Source: Armatimonadota bacterium
GTDB taxonomy: Bacteria > Armatimonadota > UBA10988
DNA: 44,362 bases
Direction of reading: 5' to 3'
Assembly: GCA_016235455.1 (NCBI GenBank)
Contig: JACRKZ010000006.1
Coordinates: forward strand, 1 to 44,362
Positions within the stretch are counted from its first letter, which is position 1. Each line of letters begins with the position of its first letter. This document shows positions 7,701 to 15,624 of the stretch, one piece after another. The position numbers and the translations under genes were made by a program. The notes under the pieces are model-generated. The model ran no database searches and had not been told where the DNA came from. It saw only the letters and a program-made list of their open reading frames with translations.

Positions 7701-9026
7701 GTCGCCGATGGCAGCCCCGGCTTCGAGATCGAGCACCGCATCCTGCGCCGCGACGACGGCGAGGTGCGCTGGGTGCATGAGAAGTGCGTCCACCAGCGCG
7801 ATGCCGACGGGCAGGTGGTACGGTCGCTAGGTATGGTGCAGGACATCACCGAGCGCAAGCGCGCCGAGTCCGAGCGTCTGCGCCTGCAAGACCAGTTGGC
7901 CCAGGCCCAGAAGATGGAGTCGGTGGGCCGGCTGGCCGGCGGCGTGGCTCACGACTTCAACAACATGCTCGGCGTCATCCTCGGCCATGTGGAACTGGCC
8001 ATGGCCGATCTGGCGCCTGGCTCGCCGCTGCGCGCCGACCTGCTCGACGTGCAGTCGGCGGCCCAACGGTCGGCCGACCTGACGCGCCAACTGCTGGCCT
8101 TCGCCCGCCGCCAGACCGTCGTGCCCCGGCTGCTCGACCTCAACCAGACGGTCACCGACTCGCTCAAGATGCTGCGCCGACTGATCGGCGAGCAGGTCGA
8201 GCTCGACTGGTCACCGCACGCGGGTCTGTGGCCCGTGCGCATGGATCCCAGTCAGGTCGACCAGATGCTGGCCAACCTCTGTGTCAACGCGCGCGATGCC
8301 ATCGGCGGCGTGGGCAGCGTCCGCATCGCCACGCACAACGTCTTGGTCGCGGCCGGCCAGGTACCGCCCGCGGAAGGCATGGCGCCCGGCGAGTGGGTGC
8401 TCCTGTCGGTCAGCGACACCGGGCACGGCATGGACGCCGAGACCGCTGCGCAGGTCTTCGAGCCGTTCTTCACCACGAAGGATGTCGGGCAAGGCACGGG
8501 ACTGGGCTTGGCCACGGTGTATGGGGTGGTGCGGCAGAACGAAGGCTTCATCACCGTCGACAGCCAACTGGGCCACGGTACGACGTTCCGCATCTACCTG
8601 CCACGCTGCGCGGTCGAGCCGTCGGCCCCAGCCGCGCCCAGCGCCGCGGTGCCCTATGGCTCGGGGCAGACGGTGCTGCTGGTCGAGGATGAGCCGGCCA
8701 TTCTGCGCATGGCCCGCCGCTTGCTCGAGGGCTTGGGCTATACCGTGCTCGTCGCCGAGACGCCCGGCCAGGCGATCGACCTGGCCGGCCGACCTGAGCA
8801 GCGGATCGACCTGTTGCTGACCGATGTGGTCATGCCCGAGATGAACGGCCGCGACCTGGCCGAGCAGTTGCATCGGCACCGGCCCGGCCTGGCCTGCCTG
8901 TTCATGTCTGGCTACACGGCCGACGTTATCGCCCACCAAGGCGTGCTCGACCCCGGCATGCACTTCATCCAGAAGCCGTTCACACGCAGCGACCTGGCCG
9001 TGGCCGTCCACTCCGCCCTGCGATAG
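4725..9026 (+). CDS. Membrane hybrid sensor histidine kinase with four PAS and a PocR domain
   Basis: The 1433-residue protein has a first membrane helix at about 19-40, a periplasmic sensory region, and a second helix at about 302-325. Cytoplasmic domains follow: PAS at about 350-470, 475-595 and 600-725, each closed by an ITDR/ITER motif; PocR at about 738-905, with the Cys-rich NFCRLCNDVIRRTERGLANC; a fourth PAS at about 930-1050; HisKA with VAHDFNN (His1076); HATPase with NLCVNARDAI and GQGTGLGLATVYG; and a receiver with phospho-acceptor Asp1367 (TDVVMPEMNG) and KPF. PocR binds small organic ligands in other proteins. The start is uncertain: ATG 4725 has a weak ribosome site, and ATG 4737 is possible. 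The domain order implies integration of an external and several internal signals. No DNA-binding output domain is present, so it must signal to a partner elsewhere or to a diffusible regulator. Confidence 0.92.
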   Translation: MGWRMNTATPAAGTRWRAPLALMAATVLITGLALTPVLWRSLARQAESRLIAAATLKREQVVAWRDRCLADAAVLGESQFLVAAVHAFFDRGAQADDGPLLARFASLRQHYGYADLLLVDTSLRPRLTLHDGTPPLDPSLKPALAEAIRTRRPTLTDIHLDQLCDQPHVGVVTPLTGPVSARQPIRAALVMVVHAPDQLYPLLASWPEPTQTGSASLVRRDGEQVLYLSNPHGRSGAALSLTFPLARRELPCVQAVLGAKGLVHGRNELGTRVTAYVEPIAGTTWYLTSELAHAELYGSAYWQCLLLLAGTLGLAAALASLASGLWHRRQHRHFESLYLGETKAGEQGRILQTLLSNLPGMAYRCRNDSTWTLQLVSSGCEALTGYAVEELLDNRSLSYNDIIHPDDRDMVWQSVQNAVEKHEPYELVYRIIARDGTRKWVWERGCGFFRAEQLEALEGFICDITDRHQAEKQVLLLGAALDHMDDAAYLITEDARFYYVNEGACRQLGYTKEELAHLTICDIDLDLPPEHWPALWQQRRRGGLAVFETRHRTRSGEIVPVEVSAQVVRFEGVEYDLAVARNITERQRAEQALSASESHFRGVLERVDLIAVELDADGRIVFCNDYLLRLTGWTREELLGEDWFGKFVPARDRVAMQGVLGEVVGELDPHVHHENIILTRGGDERWVHWSNTVQRDGEGRVRTVVCLGEDITDRQRAEAATTQRLLTLTAPGDAGDVAFEDLFDVAELQQIQDAFAAATGVASIITRVDGSPITQPSNFCRLCNDVIRRTERGLANCICSDAAIGRHNPGGPLVQPCLSGGLWDAGASITVGGRHVANWLIGQVKNERLDEAQMLAYAREIGADEAEFAAALAEVSVMSSEQFERVARALYLVASELSQSAYQNVLQAREISHRRVAETALAESERRLEAAQVMAHLGHWELRLADTSLTWSDEVYAIFGASPATFDGTQADFAAMVHPDDAGVVLSTYEQSVADGSPGFEIEHRILRRDDGEVRWVHEKCVHQRDADGQVVRSLGMVQDITERKRAESERLRLQDQLAQAQKMESVGRLAGGVAHDFNNMLGVILGHVELAMADLAPGSPLRADLLDVQSAAQRSADLTRQLLAFARRQTVVPRLLDLNQTVTDSLKMLRRLIGEQVELDWSPHAGLWPVRMDPSQVDQMLANLCVNARDAIGGVGSVRIATHNVLVAAGQVPPAEGMAPGEWVLLSVSDTGHGMDAETAAQVFEPFFTTKDVGQGTGLGLATVYGVVRQNEGFITVDSQLGHGTTFRIYLPRCAVEPSAPAAPSAAVPYGSGQTVLLVEDEPAILRMARRLLEGLGYTVLVAETPGQAIDLAGRPEQRIDLLLTDVVMPEMNGRDLAEQLHRHRPGLACLFMSGYTADVIAHQGVLDPGMHFIQKPFTRSDLAVAVHSALR

Positions 9027-9093
9027 CCACGCCCGGCAGGAGCGCGGCGGAGCGCGGCGAAACCCGACGCATCACGCACGACAAGGTGAACCC

Positions 9094-9654
9094 ATGGAAC
9101 TCAAGCAAGCCCTGTACGGCCGCCGTTCGGTGCGCGCCTACTCCCCCGAGCCGGTGGACCGCGCGGTCATCGCCGAGCTGATCGATGCGGCCATCCAAGC
9201 GCCCAGCGGCATGAACCGGCAACCGTGGGCCTTCGGGGTGGTGTGTGATCGCCAGGCGCTGGCCGACCTGGACGCCAAGGCCAAGGCGCATCTGCTGTCC
9301 ATCTTGACCGACGACTCGCCCATGGCCGGATACCGCTCAAGGCTGGAGCAGGACGACTTCCACCTGTTCTACGGCGCGCCGGCGCTGGTCGTCATCTACA
9401 CCAAACCCAACGGCGTCACCGCCAACGTGGATACCTGCCTCGCCGCGCAGAACCTGATGCTCGCGGCCTATGAGCGCGGGCTCGGCTCATGCTGGATCGG
9501 CTTCTCCATGTTCTACCTGGGCACCCCCGCGGCGGCCGCGGAACTGGGCATTCCCGAGGGCTACGCGCCGGCTGCGTCCATCATCCTGGGCCGGCCCGCG
9601 ACCGACGTGCCGCCCGTGCCGCGGGAGACGCCGGAAATCCTGTTCGACCGCTGA
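9094..9654 (+). CDS. Nitroreductase-family flavoprotein
   Basis: The 186-residue protein matches the nitroreductase/FMN-oxidoreductase fold. It has the N-terminal FMN-binding RRSVRAYSPEPV and AAIQAPSGMNRQPWAFGVV, a central ALVVIYTK strand, and the C-terminal GLGSCWIGF and GYAPAASIILGRP segments. Such enzymes use FMN and NAD(P)H to reduce nitro, quinone or enone substrates as cytoplasmic homodimers; the natural substrate is unknown. AGGTGA six bases before the ATG gives a confident start. It follows the hybrid kinase by 67 bases on the same strand and could be co-transcribed with it, which may hint at redox sensing, but that is inference. Confidence 0.9.
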   Translation: MELKQALYGRRSVRAYSPEPVDRAVIAELIDAAIQAPSGMNRQPWAFGVVCDRQALADLDAKAKAHLLSILTDDSPMAGYRSRLEQDDFHLFYGAPALVVIYTKPNGVTANVDTCLAAQNLMLAAYERGLGSCWIGFSMFYLGTPAAAAELGIPEGYAPAASIILGRPATDVPPVPRETPEILFDR

Positions 9655-9673
9655 GGCGCAACGGGAGAAATGC

Positions 9674-9871
9674 GTGCACCCCGACAACAACCGCGTCTGG
9701 CGACCCATCGTCTACCTGCTCGCGCTGGGGCCAGCGGTGCTCTACGCGCTGTTTGGGCCCAACGAGGCCGATCACGACGAGGTGCTGTTCAGCCTGCTGG
9801 TCGGTGGGACGCTGCTGGCGCCGGTGGGCGTCGGGGTGCTGCGGAATCTGTTGCGCCGGCGGCTGGCCTGA
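9674..9871 (+). CDS. Two-helix membrane miniprotein
   Basis: A 65-residue product is read from GTG at 9674, with GGGAGA seven bases upstream, to the TGA at 9869-9871. It has two hydrophobic helices: PIVYLLALGPAVLYALF at about 11-27, then LFSLLVGGTLLAPVGVGVL at about 39-57. A short acidic loop (NEADHDE) separates them, and the tail is basic (RNLLRRRLA). It lies 19 bases after the nitroreductase gene and is probably co-translated. The family is not recognised. The overlapping frame starting ATG at 9670 codes for low-complexity Arg/Ala-rich sequence and is rejected. Confidence 0.6.
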   Translation: MHPDNNRVWRPIVYLLALGPAVLYALFGPNEADHDEVLFSLLVGGTLLAPVGVGVLRNLLRRRLA

Positions 9872-9877
9872 CGGCGG

Positions 9878-11062
9878 TCAGGCCGCCGACTCCACCGCTT
9901 GGGCACAGGCACGGGGCAGGATGAGCGCCACCGTGGTGCCCTGGCCAACCACGGACTCCATCTCCATGCGCCCGCCGTGGGCCACCGCCAGTTCGTAGCA
10001 ACTGGCCAAGCCCAGGCCGGTGCCTTCGCCTACCGGCTTGGTGGTGAAGGTCGGCTCAAACACACGCTGCAGATGCTCGGGCGCGATGCCGGAGCCGTTG
10101 TCCGTGACCTCCAGGCGCACTTCGTCGCCCGCCAAGCGAGTGGCCAGGGTCAGTTGAGCGTCCGGGTGCTCGCGCAGCGCATACATGGCGTTGTCCACCA
10201 GGTTGGTCAGGATCTGCTGCACATCGGAGCGCACCGCCATCACCGTCGGCAGGTGGTCGGCCAGGTCGACGGCTACCACGGTCTTGTAGCGGAACTGCGT
10301 GTTGACCTGCCAGAACGACACCATGTCGGTGACCAGGGAGTTGAGTTCCAGCGGCGTCGATTCGTCCAGCAGAGCCTTGCGGCTGCGCACGCCCGTGAGC
10401 AGCTTGGAGATGATGTTCTTCATCTCGATGGCGACGTCACGGCAGCGCTCGAGCAGTTCCTCGCGCTTCTCGGGCCGCACCGACAGCGCCAACTCGACGT
10501 AGCCCAGCAGGGCAGTCAGCGGGCTGTTGAGATTGTGCGCCAACTGCGCGCTGTTGCGGCCGAGCAGGGCAAACTGCTGCTGGTCGAGCAGCTGCTTGGT
10601 GCGCGTCTGCACTTCGGCTTCCAGGTCGGCGTTGATGCGGCGCAACTCGTCCTGCAGCCACTTGAGCCGCAGCGCGGCCTTGACCCGGGCCACCAGTTCC
10701 TCGTTGCGGAACGGCTTGACCATGTAGTCGTCGGCCTCGTAGTCGAAGCCCTTGACCACCTCGCCCGTCTGGCCGCGTGCCGTGACCAGGATGACCATGG
10801 TCGGCCGGGTACGTTCGTCCGAGCGAATGCGCCGGAGCACTTCGTAGCCGTCGATGCCGGGCAAGCCGATATCCAGCAGCACCAGGTCCACGGTCTGCTC
10901 GGCCAGATAGGCCAACGCCGTCTCGCCGTCGGGCGCTTCAACCAACTGGTGGCCGCTCAAGCACCGGGCAATGACGCGCCTGCTCGCCGGGCTGTCCTCG
11001 ACGACCAGGATCCTCGCTGGACGATGTTGCTCCACCACGCCTCCCTGCGCACGTGACCACAC
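9878..11062 (-). CDS. Receiver-histidine kinase protein (soluble two-component protein)
   Basis: The 394-residue protein has an N-terminal CheY-like receiver (ILVVEDSPASRRV, Asp64 in LLDIGLPG, Lys in YMVKPFRN), a coiled-coil linker with RTKQLLDQQQFALLGRN, a HisKA box LAHNLNSPL (His176), and a HATPase with NLVDNAMYAL, DNGSGI and GEGTGLGLASCYELA. No membrane segment is present. Such inverted RR-HK proteins act as relay intermediates, so it could take phosphate from the hybrid kinase at 4725. The start is GTG at 11062 or one of the in-frame GTGs at 11038 and 11035, which lie close behind a GGGAGG. Its stop is only 6 bases from the stop of the convergent miniprotein gene. Confidence 0.9.
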   Translation of the reverse strand: MWSRAQGGVVEQHRPARILVVEDSPASRRVIARCLSGHQLVEAPDGETALAYLAEQTVDLVLLDIGLPGIDGYEVLRRIRSDERTRPTMVILVTARGQTGEVVKGFDYEADDYMVKPFRNEELVARVKAALRLKWLQDELRRINADLEAEVQTRTKQLLDQQQFALLGRNSAQLAHNLNSPLTALLGYVELALSVRPEKREELLERCRDVAIEMKNIISKLLTGVRSRKALLDESTPLELNSLVTDMVSFWQVNTQFRYKTVVAVDLADHLPTVMAVRSDVQQILTNLVDNAMYALREHPDAQLTLATRLAGDEVRLEVTDNGSGIAPEHLQRVFEPTFTTKPVGEGTGLGLASCYELAVAHGGRMEMESVVGQGTTVALILPRACAQAVESAA

Positions 11063-11201
11063 TCACTGCTAGGAGTATTACACCTTCCGCCCGTAGATTC
11101 CACATCGAAGCCGCCGACGCCTGTTACTTTGTTGTTGCAATCGCTCTCGGAGGCCAGCCTTGCCCCGATGGCGAATGGCGTCAACAAGACGGGAGATACT
11201 G

Positions 11202-14200
11202 ATGCGACGTGTGGCGACCGCCCTGAGCCTGATGCTGCTGGCCAGCGCCGCGAGGGCCTTCAGCCCGGCGGTGACGACCGGGGCCGGGCTCCGTCTGGAG
11301 ATACCTGAACTGCCGCTCTGGACGGCGTTGGGCGAGCCGCGCGACGTGGTCGTACGCCTCACCAGCCTGGTCGACGAGCCCACCGCGGGGCAGGTGCGCC
11401 TGAGCCTGACCGACACCTTCCGCGTGGTCGGCGACGCCGCCAAGCCCTTCGCCCTCGCGGCCAAGGAATCATCTTCATTGACCTTTCAGGTGACCGCGGG
11501 CGAGGGCACTTATCGTGCCCATTACCCGGTGCACGCCACCGCCACCTTCCAGCGCGGCGGCCAACCCGAGTCGCTGCATGCCGTGCTGGTCGTGGTGGCC
11601 GAGCCGCCAGCCAAGCCCGTCGCCGCGCCCGCGGCGTCGGTCATCAAGGCGGATCTCGGCCCCCTGGCCCTGGCTGGGCTGACGCCGACTCGTCTATGGG
11701 TCACGCGTGATGGCCAGCCTGGCGCACGCGAGGTGGCAGGCTCGCCCAGCGGCGACGCCGAGACCAAGGCCGAGTTCGCCGTGCGACGCTCGGTCGATCG
11801 CGGCGGGTCGCGAGCTGCCATCGCGGTCCATCCGCCGTGGTCGGGCGGCAAGATCGGTACCGTGGCCGGTGAGTGGTCCATCGCGCTGCCGACGGTGCGG
11901 CCCATCACCTTCACCGCGGGTGTGGCCATTCGCGATACGGCGCCCACCGAGCCGGCCAGCGACGGCATCACGGTGCGGGTCAAGGTAGCCGACGCCACGC
12001 TGTTCGAGCGGCACGTGGCCAGCAAGACCTGGACCGACATCAGCGTCGACCTGTCGGCCTTCGCGAGCAAGACCATTCCGCTGCGCCTCGAGGTCGATCC
12101 CGGCCCCAAGCGCGACACCACTTGCGATGGCGGCTACCTCGGGGCGCCGACCGTCTTCTGCGGCCCCCTGCCGCCCACGGAGTCCGCCGCCGCCAAGGCC
12201 GCGCGCGCCGGTAAGGCGCTTGACGCCGCGCGCGTGGCGCGCATTGGCCGGCGGCAGGCGGGCGCCTGGCAGCTGAAGTCCGAGGCCGGCACCACCGGCG
12301 TGGCCATCGTCTGGGGGCCGGTGGGGCTGCCCGACGCCCAGATCGCCCTGGCCACGGCGCGTGGTGAGCTGGTCATCGATGGTCTCGAGATTGAGATCAG
12401 CGGCGCGCCCCTGGCGCAGCGTCTGGTCGGCGGCGGCAGTGGCATCGCGCCGGCCGGAGACGGCTTCACCTGGACCCGCACCATCCGCTATGCCGGTCGC
12501 GATGCGGTGGTGGTGGCCACCATCCGGCCGCGCGGCGGCGTGGCGCTCGACCTGGGCCTGACGCTCAACGGCGGCCGCGACGAACGCGGCCACCCGGGCT
12601 TCACGCGCATCGCCCTGGGGCCGGGCTCCGAGGCAGCGCGGCGGGTACTGTTCGGCCACGGCAACGTGGTGCAAGACAGCCCGGGCTTCCGGCAGGGCTA
12701 CGGTGGCTTTGGCCTGTCGACGCGCTATGTCGGCACCGAGTATCCCAGCGGCCTGAGCCTGGTGCAGGCGGTGGACGTGATACCCGACGCGCTGGAGCAC
12801 TCGGCGGCGCGCCGCCAGACCACGCTGGTCTCACGCCATGACACGGTCTTCACGCTGATCCCCTCGGAGAGAGGCGCCTTCGCCGGGGCGCGGGTGTGGC
12901 GCGGCATCAACGGCCTCAAGGCGGCCGCTGGGGTGGCCCAGATCGCGGGGCGCATGTGCCTCGACCAGTGGGGCGGCGACTACGCCAAGACGGCGGCCGA
13001 CCTGGAGCTGGCCACGCGCTACGGCCTCGACGACGCGGTCTTCGTCAAGCACGTCTGGCAGCGCTGGGGCTACGACTATCGGCTGCCCGACATCTACCCG
13101 CCGGCGGGCAACCGCGACGACTTCGACAAGATGGTGACCGCGGCCAAGGCCAACGGGCGGCTGCTCTGTCTGCACGACAACTACATCGACTTCTATCCCG
13201 ATGCCGACGGCTTCACCTACGACCATGTGGCCTTCGGCGAGGACGGCCAGCCACACCGCGCGTGGCTCAACGAGGGCCGCGAGGCACAGAGCTACCGCTG
13301 GCTGCCGACCGCCTACCAGCCGTTCCTGGAGCGCAATCTGGCGCTGGTCGCCAAGGAGAATGGCCCGACGTCCTACTTCATCGACGTGTTCTCGGCCATC
13401 GCGCCGTACGATGGCTACGACCGGTCGGGCCGCTACTTCACCCGCCAGACCACGGCGCGCGCCTGGGGCGAGACCTTCGACCGCGTGCGGCAGGTGCTCG
13501 GTGGGCCGACCATCTCCGAAGCCGGTACCGACGCGCTCATCGGCCACCTCGACGCGGCGCAGGCCGACCACATCGGCATTCGCACAGCGCGCGCCGACTT
13601 CTCCATGAGCCTGCCCTGCGCCGATGCCGAGCGCGTGCCGTGGTTCGACATGGCGCACCATCGTCGGTTCGTGCAGCTCGCGGGCGGCCTGGGACCGCGC
13701 TATGCCGGCGGCCAGCCGGACAAACTGCACGGCTATGGTAGCGACGACTACCTGACCCTGACCGCCCTGTGCGGCCGCACGCCCATGAGTGACGGGCCGT
13801 TTGGCCGGCGCGCGGTGATGACCTACTACCTGCTCAGCGACCTGTGTCGGGCGCTGGAGCACCAGGAGATGCTGACGCACGAGTTCGTGGACGACCGCGT
13901 CGACCGCCAGCGGGTGACCTTCGACGAAGGCACGGTCACCGTGAACCGCGGCGACGCCGACTGGACCGTCGACGGCAAGGTGCTGCCCAACTATGGCATG
14001 GTGGCCAAGGTCGGCCAGCAGCAAGTGGATATCAGCCGGCGCGGCGGCGTCATCACGGCCATGGCCAGCAGCCTGGGCCGGCTGTTCGTCGATGCGCGCC
14101 CGCCCGACAGCAACCGCCACGCGGTGGCGCCGTCGGTGACGCGCGTCGAGGATCTGGGCGGCCGGCGCTATCGGCTGACCATGATCTGGGACGTGCAGGA

Positions 14201-14852
14201 GCCGCAACTCGCGAGCGTGCGCCCGTTCATCCACATGTGCGGCGAGCTGGCGCAGTTGCCGGGCGCCACCAAGAACGGCGACATCCTCTGGCAGACCGGC
14301 GCCGGGCAGGTGACGCCGCAGATGCTGGGCGCCAAGGGCCGCTACGAGGTGAAGCTCGAGGGCGAGCTGCCGGCGGCGCTGCGACCGGGCCCAGTGGCCA
14401 TCCGCTACGGGCTGTACGACCCGACCGATGGCGGCCGGCTGGAGTTGGACGCGCCATCGTCGGGCGACGGTCGGTTCGATGGCGGCACGCTCAACATCAC
14501 GGGGGAAGGGCCGGTGGCCAAGGTCGGCTGGACGGCGCCGGCGGCCCGCGAACCTGAACGCGCCAACACCGCGCGCCGCATCATCGACTTCGGCCCCGTA
14601 GCCACCAACCTGGCCTTCCGGCTGACCAAGGCCACCGACCAGATGGAGCTGACGCTGTTGCCTTACACGCAGGCCGGCACCGTCGTGCTGCACCTGGACA
14701 AGCTGGGCGCCGTGGGCAAGGTCGTGAGCGTCGAGCAGCTTGACTTGGACGGCCAGCCAGTGACCACGGTCGCGCCGCGCACGGCGGGCCGCGACGTGAC
14801 CTTCGAGACGGCGGCGCGGGCCTTCCGCTACCGCGTCAAGCTGGCGCCGTAG
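11202..14852 (+). CDS. Secreted GH101/DUF5696-like glycoside hydrolase
   Basis: The 1216-residue protein starts with a signal peptide (MRRVATALSLMLLASAARAF). GGGAGA five bases upstream fixes this ATG. After an Ig-like N-domain, residues about 196-322 resemble an NPCBM-type carbohydrate-binding sandwich (IAVHPPWSGGKIG, then LRLEVDPGPKRDTTCDGG). Residues about 400-1000 read as a large beta-domain plus TIM barrel, with WGYDYRLPDIYPP, LLCLHDNYIDFYPD, TSYFIDVFSA and PTISEAGTDALIGH. Asp728 and Glu773 are plausible catalytic residues by analogy with GH101 endo-alpha-N-acetylgalactosaminidases. The C-terminus is beta-rich. It probably cleaves an extracellular glycan or glycoprotein, but the specific substrate is unknown. 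It diverges from the receiver-kinase gene. Class assignment is from recall of family features and is not certain. Confidence 0.75.
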   Translation: MRRVATALSLMLLASAARAFSPAVTTGAGLRLEIPELPLWTALGEPRDVVVRLTSLVDEPTAGQVRLSLTDTFRVVGDAAKPFALAAKESSSLTFQVTAGEGTYRAHYPVHATATFQRGGQPESLHAVLVVVAEPPAKPVAAPAASVIKADLGPLALAGLTPTRLWVTRDGQPGAREVAGSPSGDAETKAEFAVRRSVDRGGSRAAIAVHPPWSGGKIGTVAGEWSIALPTVRPITFTAGVAIRDTAPTEPASDGITVRVKVADATLFERHVASKTWTDISVDLSAFASKTIPLRLEVDPGPKRDTTCDGGYLGAPTVFCGPLPPTESAAAKAARAGKALDAARVARIGRRQAGAWQLKSEAGTTGVAIVWGPVGLPDAQIALATARGELVIDGLEIEISGAPLAQRLVGGGSGIAPAGDGFTWTRTIRYAGRDAVVVATIRPRGGVALDLGLTLNGGRDERGHPGFTRIALGPGSEAARRVLFGHGNVVQDSPGFRQGYGGFGLSTRYVGTEYPSGLSLVQAVDVIPDALEHSAARRQTTLVSRHDTVFTLIPSERGAFAGARVWRGINGLKAAAGVAQIAGRMCLDQWGGDYAKTAADLELATRYGLDDAVFVKHVWQRWGYDYRLPDIYPPAGNRDDFDKMVTAAKANGRLLCLHDNYIDFYPDADGFTYDHVAFGEDGQPHRAWLNEGREAQSYRWLPTAYQPFLERNLALVAKENGPTSYFIDVFSAIAPYDGYDRSGRYFTRQTTARAWGETFDRVRQVLGGPTISEAGTDALIGHLDAAQADHIGIRTARADFSMSLPCADAERVPWFDMAHHRRFVQLAGGLGPRYAGGQPDKLHGYGSDDYLTLTALCGRTPMSDGPFGRRAVMTYYLLSDLCRALEHQEMLTHEFVDDRVDRQRVTFDEGTVTVNRGDADWTVDGKVLPNYGMVAKVGQQQVDISRRGGVITAMASSLGRLFVDARPPDSNRHAVAPSVTRVEDLGGRRYRLTMIWDVQEPQLASVRPFIHMCGELAQLPGATKNGDILWQTGAGQVTPQMLGAKGRYEVKLEGELPAALRPGPVAIRYGLYDPTDGGRLELDAPSSGDGRFDGGTLNITGEGPVAKVGWTAPAAREPERANTARRIIDFGPVATNLAFRLTKATDQMELTLLPYTQAGTVVLHLDKLGAVGKVVSVEQLDLDGQPVTTVAPRTAGRDVTFETAARAFRYRVKLAP

Positions 14853-14871
14853 TTGGGGCCGATCACCAGGC

Positions 14872-14944
14872 AAACGGGGACTGGGTCGATTACGGACCGT
14901 CGGCGGCCACGCCGGCGGTCGTAGATCGAGCCTGTCCCCGTTTT
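14872..14944. terminator. Nested stem-loop after the GH101-like gene
   Basis: Outer arms 14872-14890 and 14925-14943 pair over AAACGGGGAC/GTCCCCGTTT plus ATCGA/TCGAT, with about four mismatched bases between. An inner 9-bp stem (CCGTCGGCG/CGCCGGCGG, one G.U pair) lies inside. The right arm runs into TTTT (14941-14944) and the left begins with AAA, so it could terminate transcription in both directions between the convergent glycosidase and RbsD/FucU genes. Confidence 0.6.
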
Positions 14945-15001
14945 GCCGTCGTAGCATGGCCCGGTCATTGTGTCGGCGGCCACGCCGACGGTCGTCGATC
15001 G
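14899..15001. repeat. Direct repeat pair, 28 of 30 bases identical
   Basis: The 30-base units 14899-14928 and 14972-15001 differ at two positions and are offset by 73 bases. The second unit contains a perfect GTCGGCG/CGCCGAC stem with a GCCA loop; the first carries the same stem with one wobble. They occupy most of the non-coding gap between two convergent genes and look like a small dispersed REP-like element rather than coding sequence. Confidence 0.6.
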
Positions 15002-15037
15002 GCCCTGCCGCCGTGGCACGGACGACTGCCCGCTCGC

Positions 15038-15490
15038 CTACTTGGGCGGGAACACCACGCCGACGGTCAGCAGCAAGTTGGCGTAGATGCGCTGATCGGC
15101 GCTGGCAATGGTCAGGCAGACGTCCTCGGCGCTGGCGGTCTCGTAGAACTTGAAGCGCTCGATGCGGGTCAGCGGCTTGGCGAACCCTGAGCCGGCCAGG
15201 AGCTGGTTGAACTCAGCCCAGATGGGCGGATCGGCGGGCAGCGCGGTCGGGCCGGTGCGCGCGTAGTCCATCACGGCGGCATCCTCGATGGGTATGGCGG
15301 TGAGCAGCGCGTGCAGGATGTCGGTGCACTTGACAACGCCCGGCGACAGGTTCAGGTACACGTTCTTGGCCTTGGGGCCGGTGTGGATGCTGAACGGGTA
15401 GTTCCCATCGGCGATGAGCACCTTGGCGCCATGCCCGGCGCGGCCGAGCGCCTCCAGGATCTCAGGCTGAAGCAGTTCGCCCTTGAGCAT
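15038..15490 (-). CDS. RbsD/FucU-family sugar mutarotase
   Basis: The 150-residue protein matches the RbsD/FucU fold. It has the N-terminal LQPEILEALGRAGHGAKVLI, the active-site stretch ADGNYPFS, the middle YLNLSPGVVKCTDILHALL, and a C-terminal SADQRIYANLLLTVGVVFP whose tyrosine is typical of the family. Members interconvert alpha and beta anomers of ribose, fucose or related sugars before catabolism, as cytoplasmic oligomers. AAGGAGT eight bases before the ATG at 15490 decides the start. It lies downstream of the 17184-15625 gene on the same strand, but a 14-bp hairpin separates them. Whether it prefers fucose or ribose cannot be decided by eye. Confidence 0.88.
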   Translation of the reverse strand: MLKGELLQPEILEALGRAGHGAKVLIADGNYPFSIHTGPKAKNVYLNLSPGVVKCTDILHALLTAIPIEDAAVMDYARTGPTALPADPPIWAEFNQLLAGSGFAKPLTRIERFKFYETASAEDVCLTIASADQRIYANLLLTVGVVFPPK

Positions 15491-15567
15491 GATCAGGACT
15501 CCTTGGCGCGGGCATTCGACGGGCACCAGGCGAGTCCTGCCCGCGCCGCGAACTCGGCCCAAAGCAA

Positions 15568-15600
15568 CCGGCCCGCTCGACGCGGAGTCGAGCGGGCCGG
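15568..15600 (-). terminator. 14-bp perfect hairpin, likely terminator
   Basis: Arms 15568-15581 and 15587-15600 are exact reverse complements around the loop GCGGA. It lies 24 bases beyond the stop of the minus-strand gene ending at 15625. Read on the minus strand, the stem is followed by TTGCTTT, a modest T-rich tail, fitting an intrinsic terminator for that gene ahead of the RbsD/FucU gene. Confidence 0.7.
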
Positions 15601-15624
15601 CGGTAACAGTCTGAGGGGCGGCGC

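Noticed and set aside
9670..9924. 84-codon frame overlapping the membrane miniprotein
   Set aside because: Arg/Ala/Gly-rich low complexity, no ribosome site at suitable distance, while the GTG at 9674 gives two clean membrane helices.
12831..14957. 708-codon open frame antisense to the GH101-like gene
   Set aside because: High-GC coding sequence keeps the opposite strand open; the product is Arg/Ala/Val/His-rich, has no domain, and the sense strand encodes a recognisable exported enzyme.
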